A stretch of 64,000 bases of DNA from Leishmania infantum JPCM5 (taxonomy: Eukaryota; Euglenozoa; Kinetoplastea; Trypanosomatida; Trypanosomatidae). The translations under genes were made by a program, and so were the position numbers. Below are positions 47,996 to 58,900 of this stretch, in pieces; the first letter of the stretch is position 1; each line of letters opens with the position of its first letter. The notes below the pieces were generated by a model. It ran no database searches. It saw only the letters and a program-made list of their open reading frames with translations, and was not told the origin of the DNA. The stretch spans positions 678,627-742,626 of the forward strand of contig NC_009409.2 of the NCBI RefSeq assembly GCF_000002875.2, written 5' to 3'.

Positions 47996-49036
47996 TCACG
48001 CATCATCGCTGATCTCACCCTGCAACTCTTCGCATAAATCTTCGATGGCGGCGCGAAGCGACTCCTGGCGGTGGATGATGGAAGCCACGGCGCTTGACCA
48101 GCCCGCACATCGGCACGCCACGGCAGACGGCGCATAGTGTGCAAGGATGGGTGCTTCGTCTCTGCGCGCGCCTTTGGAGGGTAGCGCGACCAGCTCCTCC
48201 TCCACGCGTGCCGTGCTCCCCTCCGTGCCATTGACATCATCGCCATTCGCCGAGTGGTCGGGGGGGCCGCCGAGGCTGTCCATGACGCCGCGGCACTTTA
48301 CAAAGTACAGATGCGTGCGGTAACGCGGGGGGATAAGCCGTAGCAGTGTGCAGCGCTCCACGTCGTGCACGCGTAGCGTTGGCGTCGCAGGCGCTGGGGC
48401 AGGCGCAGAGGCGGCAGCGATGGAGGGCGCTGGAGGGCTGTGAGCGATGTGATTTGGGCGCCTCTCTACCAACTCGTACTGCTCATCGTCGCTGCTGTCC
48501 GGCTTGAAGAGAGACTTGATGTCCGCCGGCTCGCCCGTGCGCTTCGGCGTGCCTTCCTCTGCCTTCCCTGCCTCCGCGGCTGTCGACGGCTCGCTCTCCG
48601 ACTCGAGACACACGTTTGGCGTGCAATGCTCAACTAGCTGGTTCGCCAAGCTCAGCGTCACCGTGTAGTGCTCGCGCTCCAGGTCTTGCAAGCGATCAAT
48701 CCATATTGCCAGCGCCGAGCTCGTCTGCTGCCTGTTTTCTGCTGGACCCTCTGGTGCTTCAGCAGGTGAGTGAGGGGAGGGGTGGCCATTCTGCCGCTGT
48801 TCCGTCTCGACTGCCGTCTCCGTCAGCGCCTTCTGCAACGTGCGCAGCTGCGTGCTGATGCGCTGAAACTCTGGCAGGACAATACCTTGGATGTTGCGCT
48901 GCAGCTCCGTGGCGGTGATGTCACCAGTGATGGCGCGGTGGAAGAGCAACGTCCATTGCTGGTACGTGGTGCTGCGATCCCGCTGCAGCTTGAGGGCCGC
49001 AACGGCTTGTGCCCTGTTACTCGCCGTCGCCGTCAT
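47996..49036 (-). CDS. Protein of unknown function with a REX1B-like helical domain
   Basis: 346 residues. The N-terminal ~65 residues (LKLQRDRSTTYQQWTLLFHR, then FQRISTQLRTLQKAL) and, after a Pro/Gln-rich break, a second helix (ALAIWIDRLQDLEREHYTVT) together resemble the REX1B (required for excision 1-B) domain, which has a YxxF/W helix, an FxxIS helix and an LQxxExxxLxLT helix. The rest is Asp/Glu/Ser/Pro-rich with an SLFKPDSSDDEQYE acidic stretch, then a Cys-containing C-terminal part (ACRCAGWSSAVASIIHRQES) with a final helix. The name is pattern-based and uncertain. ATG at 49036; no signal peptide or anchor. Confidence 0.68.
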   Translation of the reverse strand: MTATASNRAQAVAALKLQRDRSTTYQQWTLLFHRAITGDITATELQRNIQGIVLPEFQRISTQLRTLQKALTETAVETEQRQNGHPSPHSPAEAPEGPAENRQQTSSALAIWIDRLQDLEREHYTVTLSLANQLVEHCTPNVCLESESEPSTAAEAGKAEEGTPKRTGEPADIKSLFKPDSSDDEQYELVERRPNHIAHSPPAPSIAAASAPAPAPATPTLRVHDVERCTLLRLIPPRYRTHLYFVKCRGVMDSLGGPPDHSANGDDVNGTEGSTARVEEELVALPSKGARRDEAPILAHYAPSAVACRCAGWSSAVASIIHRQESLRAAIEDLCEELQGEISDDA

Positions 49037-49803
49037 GATGCAGCTAATTTAGCCCAGTAAAACGAGTATGGAAATAGCAGGCAGAGTGTACGGCGTCTCG
49101 GTGATTGCCACACGCCTCTCTCAGCGTACGCGAGTGCACCCGTTATCCACTGCCGTGAGAGAGATCAGCGAGGGAAGAGGGGGTGGGATGGAAAGAGTCT
49201 GAGAAACACAGAGGTGTGCGCTGAGAACACGCGTAGCCGCACCGCGCCGCACACGCACGCATACGTACACAGATGCGCGCGCACATTGGATACTTGTATT
49301 GTGCGCGGAGATTGCTCCAGGGTTCAGAGGCGGTCACGGCGACGACGGCAGTGCACAAGAGGCCCGCCTACACCTGATCCCATCGAGAGCGGCCTGATGG
49401 GAGCGTTGTGACGCAGACTTTGTTCGCTTGGCCTCGGACTGCTCAGGCACTGCATTGGTAAGCTCAGAGTCCGAGTAAAGCGCCTGTAGCATCGAGAGCA
49501 CGAAACCAGAGAGGAAGACGCAAAAGGAGGAAGGGGGAGGGGGGCCGCGGGCGGGATAGACAGGCATGCGCGCGGGCTACGTACGCACACGCACTCGCGC
49601 ACACACCAAGGACCTCATAGAGATCAATATACGGTACATGTTCGTTGTACATCAAGGAAGTCACACACACACACACACACACACACAACGGAGCACATGA
49701 GCAAGCCAAGAAGCGGAGGATGGGGGGGGAGCGAGCGAAGACGCGTTCAACCACCACTGGCGTCCTCGCTTCAATTCTACCCAACGTAAGCAAGCGAGCC
49801 ACG
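49037..49803. other. Intergenic spacer
   Basis: (CA)n at 49662-49687; tgcattggtaag at 49451-49462 shared with 41960-41971. No gene seen. Confidence 0.7.
49662..49687. repeat. (CA)12-13 microsatellite
   Basis: Pure CA on the plus strand, about 115 nt past the TTC29 stop codon. Confidence 0.95.
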
Positions 49804-51288
49804 TCACAGCGTGCCACCGCTCATCCACGCCAGCTGCGCGCGGATGTCCGTGTAGACGAGGTGCAGGTAGCCCTTTCCGCCATAGGCGTGGGTGAGGTAG
49901 TAGTCGCCGCGCGCGAAGCCCATGGCAATGCGGACGGTGTCGATGAGTTCCTGATCCCCTGCCTCTATTGCTGCGGCGAAGCTCTCGTCGAAGCACTGCA
50001 GAGCCTCGTCCTCCTGGTTGCGGCTGCGGTACGCCTCGCCTAGCTGCATGGTGGCGATGCAGAGCTGCCGTGGCGCCCCAAGCTCCTTCGCCAACTGCAG
50101 CGCCTCGTGCAGGGTAGTGGATGCCTCTAGCTTAAGCCCCAGCCGCTCTTCCAGGTCGGCCACACGCAGGGTCGCCTGGCACTCCTGCGGCTTCAGGTCA
50201 TTTTGCTGCGCCACGGCGCGGCAGCTGCGCTGGTACTTGAGGGCCAGCGGCAGGTCCCCGCGCGCCTCACTCACATCGCCAAGGGCCGAGTAGGCGGCAC
50301 CCTCATCAACGACGTTCTTGCCGCGCACCGCGGCTTCGGCAGCCGTCGCGTAGTGCCGCGCTGCAGCGGCAGGGTCGCTGGACTTTAGGGCCTCACCGAG
50401 GGCTTGATGCACCCGCACGAGGCAGCGGCTTGCGTCCTGGAGTGCGGCTTCATCACGGAGGGCGACGGCGAGGCGGTACATGGCGTCGTAGAGCGCGGCC
50501 GCCTCCTCCAAGTGTCCCTGCCGCTCCTGAAATGTGGCGTACACGTGACGGGCGCGCTGCTCAAGGGTGCGATCAAGTGACTCCATCATGTAATGCAGCG
50601 CCATTTCGTGGTACCACGCAGCTTCGGCGTAGTCGCCCTCGCTCTCAAAATAGTTGGCGAGCTGCTCGCAGTGGGTGAACACTTGCTCAAACTCGCTCTG
50701 CCGGCGAAGGACTTCCACGGCGGACAGCTGCTGCTGCACCCACGCGAGGCGGTCATCTGGGACGTTGAAGAACTTTCGCGAGAGCGTGTCGACGCAGACG
50801 GGGTCGCGGTGGGCTAGCTCGAAGAGATGCATATACGTCTGCACACACCCCTCCGCCAAGGCCTCGCAGCAAAGGCGTAAGGGCACCGAGTCCCGCTCAG
50901 GGCCGACAACGACGACTGGGGCGCTGGCGTCGTCGACGACCTTCGTTCTGGCGGCTTGGCGCTTTTCGGTGTGGGCGGCCGCACCTGTGGCACCGTTCTG
51001 CGGGGCGCGGAGGCCACAGACGGATCCCTCCCGCCCCGTTCTGTCGGCCTGGCCGACAAACGGAGTAGACTGCCCACGCGCACCGGCGGTGAAGTGCGAC
51101 GCCGCCGTCGACGCCACCAACGCGGTGGAGGTGCCGAAACGTCCCGCCGTGCCAGGCTGCGCGGTCTTGGAAAAGGAGCTAGTGGGCTGCGGACGATTCG
51201 GTTTTCCGCAGCGACCGCTGCTGCTTGGCTTGCCGAGGCTACTCGCCGCCGCCGGCTTCCGCGGCACGCGAGATGAGGCCGACTGCAT
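49804..51288 (-). CDS. TTC29: TTC29-like axonemal tetratricopeptide-repeat protein
   Basis: 494 residues. A basic Ser/Ala/Pro-rich N-terminus of about 125 residues precedes a conserved helical block (LCCEALAEGCVQTYMHLFEL) and then tandem TPR helices to the end: ANYFESEGDYAEAAWYHEMA, YATFQERQGHLEEAAALYDA, YSALGDVSEARGDLPLALKY, VADLEERLGLKLEASTTLHE, MQLGEAYRSRNQEDEALQCF, ending AGDQELIDTVRIAMGFARG. Block order and the N-terminal CxxxLxEGCxxxxxxLFxL element match TTC29, which binds axonemal or IFT components and is needed for normal flagellar beating in trypanosomes and sperm. ATG at 51288. Confidence 0.85.
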   Translation of the reverse strand: MQSASSRVPRKPAAASSLGKPSSSGRCGKPNRPQPTSSFSKTAQPGTAGRFGTSTALVASTAASHFTAGARGQSTPFVGQADRTGREGSVCGLRAPQNGATGAAAHTEKRQAARTKVVDDASAPVVVVGPERDSVPLRLCCEALAEGCVQTYMHLFELAHRDPVCVDTLSRKFFNVPDDRLAWVQQQLSAVEVLRRQSEFEQVFTHCEQLANYFESEGDYAEAAWYHEMALHYMMESLDRTLEQRARHVYATFQERQGHLEEAAALYDAMYRLAVALRDEAALQDASRCLVRVHQALGEALKSSDPAAAARHYATAAEAAVRGKNVVDEGAAYSALGDVSEARGDLPLALKYQRSCRAVAQQNDLKPQECQATLRVADLEERLGLKLEASTTLHEALQLAKELGAPRQLCIATMQLGEAYRSRNQEDEALQCFDESFAAAIEAGDQELIDTVRIAMGFARGDYYLTHAYGGKGYLHLVYTDIRAQLAWMSGGTL

Positions 51289-52007
51289 CGTCGATGGAGG
51301 CGATGAAAGGGGAGATGGCGGAGGAGACTGCGTCCCTCCGCGGTCCTCTCAGCACACGATGGCGCCCTGTGCTAGAATGAGTGCACGCACGTGAGCGCGT
51401 GAGTTTATGGAGAGAACCGAAAAGGGACTTTGACTGACCCCTCCCCCTCTGCTCTCTCACTCTCTATCAGCCAACTGGCAGAGAGGCAGGCGGGTGTGTG
51501 TCGGTGTGTGGGGTAACGCGAGGGGAGGGCCGAGGGAAAGAGGGCGAGAAGGGTGCAAGTCACTCCTCAGCGGGGTCAAAGAGATGCCAGCGAGGCGAAG
51601 AGGAGGCAATGCTGGGCGGAGCAGAGGCCTGCTTACATTGTCTTGGCTTGCCTCGAGCACTGCACGGCGCGAAAGGCGACCACAAGCGTCGAGCAATGAA
51701 GGCCATGCCCCTGCCCCCACGCAGCACAAACACAACCGCACATCTTCAAGCTAGTCATTGTGTTACTCATGCGCGGCACAGTTTTGCGCGTCTCGCCCTC
51801 TGCGCAACTGACAGGCCGGCTAATGCATTCGTAGGTAAGCACGCACACAGGCCCGCGAAGCGACCTCGACCTTATCCGTGGCTCGTACGCCCACATGCAA
51901 GTGTGCGATGGAGCGGCACTGACAGCGATAGCAGCACGCGCCAGCGGGGCCCGGGTGTACGTGCGCAGATAAACTGCAGCCGCAAACGCTGGCGAACACT
52001 GCTGCCT
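51289..52007. other. Intergenic spacer
   Basis: No gene seen. It lacks the long CA repeats common elsewhere and has G-rich segments around 51520-51560. Confidence 0.7.
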
Positions 52008-52703
52008 CTACTCCGCGGAGAGGTGGCCCGACGCACGCCGAGCGGACGTTGTGCGGAGGCGCTTGCGCAGCCGCTCCAGCTGAAGCTTCCCGTCGGCGGT
52101 CACCGTGTTCGGCAGGCCCAGCTCCCGCCCGGCACGCACCGAGAAGCCTTCATCGCCATAGCCGACGAGGACGCCAGCCCTGCCACGCCAGAGAGCTGCC
52201 GGGGGGTCGGTGGGCAACTCCGGGAGCCGGCCGGCGCGGCTCCACCGCTGCGATGTCAGGACGTAGGCGTGCACTTTCAAGTACACGCATTCGTACGGGT
52301 GCTCCTCAACGCGCCGCTTCACCTCCCGGAGAACAGGCGGCAGTAGCGCGTCCACCGCGCCATTGCCGCCGCTGCTGTTCCCCTGGGCGGTGAAGCCGCC
52401 TGCTATGGCCCTCACATCGGTGCCGTTCAAGCTGTTCGCCGTTGCTGCTGCGACCGCAGAGGTGCACGGCGCTGCGGAGGAGGGTGGCAGGTTGTACTCC
52501 ACAAAGCAGTGCCCTCTGCTCGCGCCATTCGTGGGGTTCGTGTAGAGTCGCGTGGTCACTGGCTCCGCAGCCGGGTAGACATCCGTGAGGTAGCGGTGCA
52601 CCGCCAGCTCACTCGTGTACCACGGAAAACCTGATATGATGAGTACAGTAGGCATCAGACTTGCTGCACTGCTGTGCGTGGGCTCGAGCAGACGAGCCGC
52701 CAT
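52008..52703 (-). CDS. RNA-recognition-motif protein
   Basis: 231 residues. One RRM near the N-terminus: RNP2-like VLIISGFPWYTSELAVHRYL and RNP1-like SRGHCFVEYN about 40 residues later, with a helix between. The WYT after the first strand recalls the CFIm68/CPSF6-type RRM, a weak similarity. An insert of Ala/Ser/Gly follows RNP1, so the second half of the RRM may be displaced to PYECVYLKVHAYV. The C-terminus is basic (LERLRKRLRTTSARRASG), suitable for RNA contact. The frame extends to a TTG at 52799; the first ATG is 52703, and a later in-frame Met (MPTVLIISGF) could also start the domain. Likely a regulator or processing factor of mRNA; target unknown. Confidence 0.75.
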   Translation of the reverse strand: MAARLLEPTHSSAASLMPTVLIISGFPWYTSELAVHRYLTDVYPAAEPVTTRLYTNPTNGASRGHCFVEYNLPPSSAAPCTSAVAAATANSLNGTDVRAIAGGFTAQGNSSGGNGAVDALLPPVLREVKRRVEEHPYECVYLKVHAYVLTSQRWSRAGRLPELPTDPPAALWRGRAGVLVGYGDEGFSVRAGRELGLPNTVTADGKLQLERLRKRLRTTSARRASGHLSAE

Positions 52704-53109
52704 GGTGACATGGGCAGAACGTTTTGACTGCGTGCGTGGGGGGTGCGCCGATTTATGGGAGGGGGTGGGGTGGGGTTTCGCGCAGGAAAGGGAGGGCAAC
52801 AGAGGGCGTGCGGAGAAGAAGGCGGAGGGTGGGTGTGGACATTCACTGCATCGCTTGTCGGATTTCTTCGTTGTTTTGTGGAGGAAGGGGAGGAGGAGGA
52901 GGAGGCAGATCGCGTCCGGCTCTTTCCTTCGCCGGACGCGCGCATGTCCTTTGCCAGACGTGCGCTTCCCCCCCCCCCCGCACGGTTGCTGGCACTCTTT
53001 CGTTCAAAAACCTCTGTGCGTATGTGTGTGTGCGTGTGCCTCCGGGTGCACTGGCCGCAAGAAAGAATGCACGCAAGGCACACACACACACGCCCGGCGT
53101 CTCTCGCGC
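52704..53109. other. Intergenic spacer
   Basis: Contains a C12 run at 52968-52979 and TG-rich sequence at 53019-53040. No gene seen. Confidence 0.75.
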
Positions 53110-55101
53110 CTATGACCACGATCGCAACGGTAGCGTCAGCTCAGCCGCCTTCAGCCCCTCCAAGGCGCACAGCACCTTTGCATCGCCCCCAGCACCACCA
53201 TTGTTGCAGCCGTGGCCCAGGTGCTTCTCCATGGTTTGCACAATGGCCGCCACGTCGGTGCGCGCAAAACCGTCTTGCACGTGCTTCAGCGCAAAGGACT
53301 GCAGCTCCGCCTCGTACGCGGCACCACCGATCTCGAGCGCAGCACCTCTGCCAGAAGACAGAAGGTTAGTCACCATCCGCGCCGTTCCGCGTTCGTCTAT
53401 CACCTCCATCGATATGAGCGGGCGGAGCAGCTGAAGGCCTTGCCCAGCGAGGTTCATAACTGTCGACGCGGACCCCTGTCCAGCACTGCCGGACATGCGC
53501 TCCTGCACCTCGCTGAGCACAATCGCCAGCAGCGAGGTGCGGTGCGAATTCCATGCTTTCCACAGCGACGCGGGAGGCTCGGCGGCAGTGACGCTATACT
53601 GCGGCACCACGCGAGACCGCGACTCACTCCGTAGGTGACGGCGCAGATGGCCCACCACGGTGCGCAGCATCGACTCCATTGCCGGCACGTGGGCTTCCGG
53701 CAGCGGCTTCCCCTTTTCCTGGATGCAAACCTCCGCCAACATCACTCGCATCACCATGTCAGCAGAGAGCGCAAAGGAGGCGGCCGCAGTCCCAGACGCT
53801 GGTGCCGCCAAAACTGAGGCATCATTGACAGCCCACTTGCCGCGCCGCCCCGTTGCTGCAGCGCGATCGCCTCCACCGCTGGTGGCAGAGGAAGCCGACG
53901 GCGTCGTGCAGAAGAGTTTCGACATGACGTCGTTGTGATAACCGCGCAAAGCAGTCCTGCAGTCCATGCGCGGCGCCGCAGCGATCACCAGCGGCAGGAA
54001 CGACAAAAAGAATGTCTCCAACGACTCCGTGTCGATGCGCTGGTACAGCCGCCGCAGGTCGTCCGCCACGGCAGCCGCGAAGGAGGCGCGCACAAAGTCT
54101 GGGACGCAGCGCTGATGCAGGGCGACCATCCGGCGGTACCACACAGGAAGCGACAGCCCCCCAATCGTGCTCGGCCGCACGCACTGAGTACCGCTGCTGC
54201 CAGTTGCACTGCCGTCCCCACCACCGACATACTGCGCCCACTCAGCCGCGGAGAACGGAAAGGCGAGGGCCGAGTCAGCCGGCATGTCACACTGCATCTC
54301 GAGCGTGGCAGCGCACATGACGCACGCGATGGCGTGCATGTCTCGCTCTTCCAGCGCAGCCGAGTCTGCCAACGAGCCGCCGCCCCCGAGCAGCGGCAGC
54401 GAGCTTGCCTCCAGCGCCTCGCGACATCGCTGCCACACCGTTTCAACACCGAGAATGCGTTGTATGAACGCCTCAGCATGGCGTACGGTAGGGGCCGCAT
54501 TGTCCTTCTCCGCGGGCGCCGCAGCGCCCCCGTCTTCGCCGTCAGCACTGCGCGGATGAGCCTGCGACACAAACTGCGGGGTGCACACTCCGATCAGCAA
54601 GTCCCGGTACTCACTCGCGCTCTGCAAGCTGAGCGTGCGCGACAGCGGGAAGTGCCGGAGAAGCTCTTCCACGCAGTCCCACTGTGAACACTGAGTGGCG
54701 CATCCCCAGAGCAGCCCCACATCGGCAGAGGAGAGGTCGTCTGTGGACAGCCGCATTATGTCGCGCACCACACCCACCTCCACATCGCGCTTTAACGTCT
54801 TCAGCTCAGCTGTGGTGAGAGGGAACTGCTGCACACCGGCGAGTGCGCGCCGCACCGCTTTCAAGGGCAGAAAAAGATCGTCGCTGCTCAGCACGGCATC
54901 CCCATGCTGGGCCCGCTTCAACGCATTCAGGAGGGTCTTCAGCAGCTCCGCGTGTGGCACCTGCTCGTAGAGGGAGTACGTGATAAGCGCGTCGGTCACG
55001 GCGGGTGGCAAGGTCTGCTGCGGCTCACACAACAGTTGATGCATGGTGCGATGAAGGACGCGGGAGAGCGGCTGCACGATTCGAAATGGTTGGAGGTTCA
55101 T
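53110..55101 (-). CDS. Large helical protein of unknown function, possibly mitochondrial
   Basis: 663 residues from MNLQPFRIVQPLSRVLHRTM. That N-terminus is amphipathic, Arg/His-containing and free of acidic residues, which suggests a mitochondrial presequence. The body is alpha-helical and Leu/Ala-rich, with segments such as ALITYSLYEQVPHAELLKTL and VGLLWGCATQCSQWDCVEEL that resemble helical-repeat proteins (PPR- or FASTK-like), but no consensus repeat or RAP domain was identified. Gly/Ser/Ala-rich inserts interrupt it. The frame is open to 55608, but the part above 55101 is Arg/Pro/Ser-rich with Cys clusters typical of spacer sequence, so the ATG at 55101 is chosen. Confidence 0.72.
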   Translation of the reverse strand: MNLQPFRIVQPLSRVLHRTMHQLLCEPQQTLPPAVTDALITYSLYEQVPHAELLKTLLNALKRAQHGDAVLSSDDLFLPLKAVRRALAGVQQFPLTTAELKTLKRDVEVGVVRDIMRLSTDDLSSADVGLLWGCATQCSQWDCVEELLRHFPLSRTLSLQSASEYRDLLIGVCTPQFVSQAHPRSADGEDGGAAAPAEKDNAAPTVRHAEAFIQRILGVETVWQRCREALEASSLPLLGGGGSLADSAALEERDMHAIACVMCAATLEMQCDMPADSALAFPFSAAEWAQYVGGGDGSATGSSGTQCVRPSTIGGLSLPVWYRRMVALHQRCVPDFVRASFAAAVADDLRRLYQRIDTESLETFFLSFLPLVIAAAPRMDCRTALRGYHNDVMSKLFCTTPSASSATSGGGDRAAATGRRGKWAVNDASVLAAPASGTAAASFALSADMVMRVMLAEVCIQEKGKPLPEAHVPAMESMLRTVVGHLRRHLRSESRSRVVPQYSVTAAEPPASLWKAWNSHRTSLLAIVLSEVQERMSGSAGQGSASTVMNLAGQGLQLLRPLISMEVIDERGTARMVTNLLSSGRGAALEIGGAAYEAELQSFALKHVQDGFARTDVAAIVQTMEKHLGHGCNNGGAGGDAKVLCALEGLKAAELTLPLRSWS

Positions 55102-55935
55102 GCTGTTCGCTTTCCAATGCGTATTTCGCTTATGTGGGCACAGAGCATGTACAGACACACGCAGAAAGACCTCTGACGGCACAATGTAAGCGATGGCTCC
55201 GTACTGCCGCCGATGGGTCGTTGGCCGCAGCTCGCGCAGGCAGACGCACGTGTGTCCGCGTTGAGTACGAGGGAGAGGGGGCGTGCATCGGCGTCGTAGT
55301 CGATTTGGTGGTGATGCAGCGAGGTGGTGACGGGAGGGGAGGGAGGGAGGAGGAGACGAGGTGCGAGAGTCACAGCGAGCGGGACACCAAAAGGCGATGC
55401 TGACGTGACTCACCGATATGCGACCGATGTGGCGGAGGGGCACACATCCGTGCACGAGGACTAGCAAGAGAGAAAGGGAGGAGGAGCGCTGCTCCACGTT
55501 GGTGAGGGACATCACAACGCATCCGCTACACGGCTGCCTTGATGTCTCCCCCCTCCCCAAATCCTCCACTCCAACCAGGCACACTGATGCATTTGAGGGT
55601 GTGCTCACCTACGTATGCGCGACTTTACGGGGAAAGGGTCGGGGCGATGGTGCATGGCGGTGTGTTGCAGAGCCCCGTGCGTGACAGCACAGCTCCTTCT
55701 TGTTCTAACCAAAGGCTTCCCACCCTGCCGCTCAATGCCGGGTCACAGCGTCCGTTATCGTGTCATCTCGATCCACTGGCCTCATGCGCCTGTGTACATG
55801 TTTGGATGCGCGCCCACACACGCACAGACGTACACGATGGAGGGGAGGGGTGACGATGATGTCTCTCATGCGCGCATTGCACAGGCTGAAGCGCGCCTTC
55901 TCGGGTGCGCACGTGCGTGTGTGTGTGTGTGTGTG
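55102..55935. other. Intergenic spacer
   Basis: (GT)n at 55915-55937 abuts the stop codon of the neighbouring kinesin, so the repeat begins its 3' UTR. GGGA repeats lie near 55334-55352. No gene seen. Confidence 0.75.
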
Positions 55936-58900
55936 TCAGTGACCGGATCGACGCGTGGCCGTCGTGCGGCGAGAGGAGGACGGCGCTCCTCCGCCAGAAG
56001 ACGTCGAAGAGGCAGCAGCGCTGCGTGTTCGCTTGTGAGGTCTCGGTACGTTGCTGCCACTGCCACCACGACGGCCGTCACCGCCGCGGCTGCAGTTTAC
56101 AGGCATTGTCGTGAGTGTCGCGCTGCCGCGTAGCGATGACGGTCGCGCACTCTGCTGCTGCTGCTGAGACGCCGACACGTGCATTGTCCCTCGAGACCCC
56201 TGCAGGAGGTGACCACTAACAGAGCCCCTCTCCCGCACCTCTTCCTTGCCTGGCGATCCTGTCAGAGAGCACAGGGGCGCCGCCGCCGGTGACTCGCGCG
56301 GGAGAGTGGCCGTCAGTGGTGGCATGGGTACGAAACTCGCCAGCTGTGGGCTGCTGCTACCACCGCCGCCGCCCCACGCACCCACCGCGCGGCCTACAAT
56401 GGGCGAGCTGGCCGCGGACGACGACGATGTTGTGGTGCCACACGCCACGACCGAGGCAGCATGGGCGCTGACGGCGCTCGACGACAGCGGGCCCAAGGCC
56501 TGAAGGGTGAAGGTGGCACTGCAGCGCTGCACATTGCGCACGATGACGTCTAGCGCTGCCTCGGCATCGGCGGGGGTGCTTGCATGGGGGAAGAAGTGGG
56601 TGGCGTGTCGTATCACCTCTGCACACGCATCACGCACCGCCAACTGGAACGGCGCCGCGTCCGCCAAGGACGGCATTTTGGCCCTCAGCCGGAGCCGATC
56701 GCTGAACCGTTCACGCGCCTCCTGCACATCGCGCTCGCCGACTGCCTCGACTCGCTGCAGCTGCTTCAGACTCGAGTCTAGTTCGGTACGCAGTCGCTGG
56801 CAGACTTCTTCAACGCCGCGCTGCCGCTTGAGCTCCGCCCGCTCCGCGTGCTCCTTGTAGTCGGTGAAGAGCTTCAGACACTCGCTGAGCAGTGCATCCA
56901 CCGACTTGTTCAGCCGGCGCACAGTGCGAAGACACTGCGCGTCGTACTCTGCCATCACGGCAGACCACGCTGGCGGCGCCACGGAGCTGCTTGTAGTTCG
57001 CGATACGAGCAGGGGCGCTGACGCGTCCATCACGCTGGTGGCCAGCGTCGAGCCGCAGTATTCCTCGCTACCGTCCTTTGCCGGCACGTCAGTCACAGCG
57101 GTGGCAGGAAGCGGTGTCAGCGGCGGAGGCGGACAGGCGCCGAGGGGCGGAGACGACAGTGGTGGAGCGCCGCTCCCTCGAAGAGCGCCAGTGCCATTAC
57201 TGTTGCCCACGGGGCAACGGCGAGGGCCGTTGCTGGCCGCGGCGCCACCACCGCCGCACCGAGGACGAACGGCGCGCCGTGTCGGACTCACCGAGGCCGA
57301 CGGTGCGCCTGAGGTGACGCTGCCGCGCTGGAGAGATGACGTGGCGCTACCGCGTGCGGAGTACGGAGCGGCAACAGCCATGGCCCGACCAGGGTGGGAG
57401 ACCGCAGCAGCTGCGACGGCTGTCCGCGAGGGGGATCCATCAGGGACGGGGCCTGCGACGCCACGACTACCTGCTGTCTGCGACAACGACTGAGTGCCGC
57501 CACTGGGGAAGGCCTGCGAGGGAGGCGGCGGGCAGCTGCGCCGTTCTGGAGACATTGCGGCAACGGCGTCCAGAGGGCACCGGAAGGCGCTGTCGTCTGC
57601 CTTCTGACGCTGCACCTCCTCCTCATTCGCCACGGCCGTCGCAGCAGCGGCGTCGTTCTGCGAACAACAAGCGGGCGAGAGAGGCGGCGGCGGGAGAGTG
57701 GTGGGCACGGGCTCCTCCAGCGAGTTGAGCAGTTCTGTGCGCCACGCCTGTAGACGCGCGTAGTTGTCCGCGAAGGAAGTCTTCACTGCGTCCTTGGCCT
57801 CCGCGACCCCACCGCGTATCACGCCTTGGAGTGCAGCAGCCTGATGCTCGAATCGCTTCAGTGCTTCATGGTACACCTCCTTGAAGTTCTGCAGCTCCGC
57901 CTCTTTATCCACCAAGAGCGCCTTCAGCACCTTCACCTGAGATTCCCATATGTGCTGCCGCGCGTCGCTGCTCTGACGGTCCTGCATGAGCTGCTCAACC
58001 GCCTCCTTAAGCTGGTCGTACGACTCAGCCATCTCCTGCGTCTGCTCATGTTCCTCCTTTGTTACGTAGTACCCGCCCCGCTCGTTCACCCGCTCCTGCA
58101 GGCGGTTGCGCAGTTTCTGGTTCTCGACCTCCATCGAGCGCAGCCGGACAAGCAGCTTCTCTTTCTCCGTGTTGGCGGCGTTGCGGATGCTGCGGGCCTT
58201 GACGGCGTAGAGCAGCGTCGACTTGGTCTCCTCGATGTCGCGGCCAACGGACGAGATGCAGGCGATCATGAGCGTCCGGGCAGTGCCGCCGATGGAGTCC
58301 TGTAGCAGCTCTGTCAGTTTCGAGTCGCGGTACGGCACATGGCTGGGCCGCGTCGCCTCATTCGTGTTGGACAGCGCGAGGAAGACACTTTTCAAGGCCA
58401 GCAGCGACTTGTTGATTTTGCCAGCCTCGCCTGCCGCGACGCCGGAGGCCTGGGACTTCTTCAAACTCTCCGACCCTGCCAGGTCGATCATGAACAGATG
58501 CGCCACCTCGGTCTGCTCCGTGAAGGCATTGTACTCCTCCATGTCGAAGATAAAGACGACGTGCGAGCGGCTGCTGCGCTCGTTCATCAGCGTTGCCGCC
58601 GTGTGGCGCCACGACAGGCCACGCTGGATCGTCTCAATGGCGTCGTTGACTCTGCACAGCGTCGCCTTGTGGGTGAAGCGCGGGAAGCCGGAGATGAGCG
58701 TCACCTCTTCCTCCCCATTCGGACTGAGCATGTCCGTGAGGCGCTCGTTGTAGATCTCGATCATGGACAGCGTCAGCGCGCACTGTGCGCCGTCTGCAAT
58801 CTTCCGCTGCACATGCTCTAGCATGTTCGCTACTACCTTGTGCACCAGGCCTTGCTCGCCGTCCTCGCTGCCAAGCATGGTGTACGTCTTGCCGGTGCCG

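Noticed and set aside
55102..55608. 169-residue N-terminal extension of the gene at 53110-55101
   Set aside because: Arg/Pro/Ser/Cys-rich spacer-like sequence; a presequence-like N-terminus begins exactly at the ATG at 55101.
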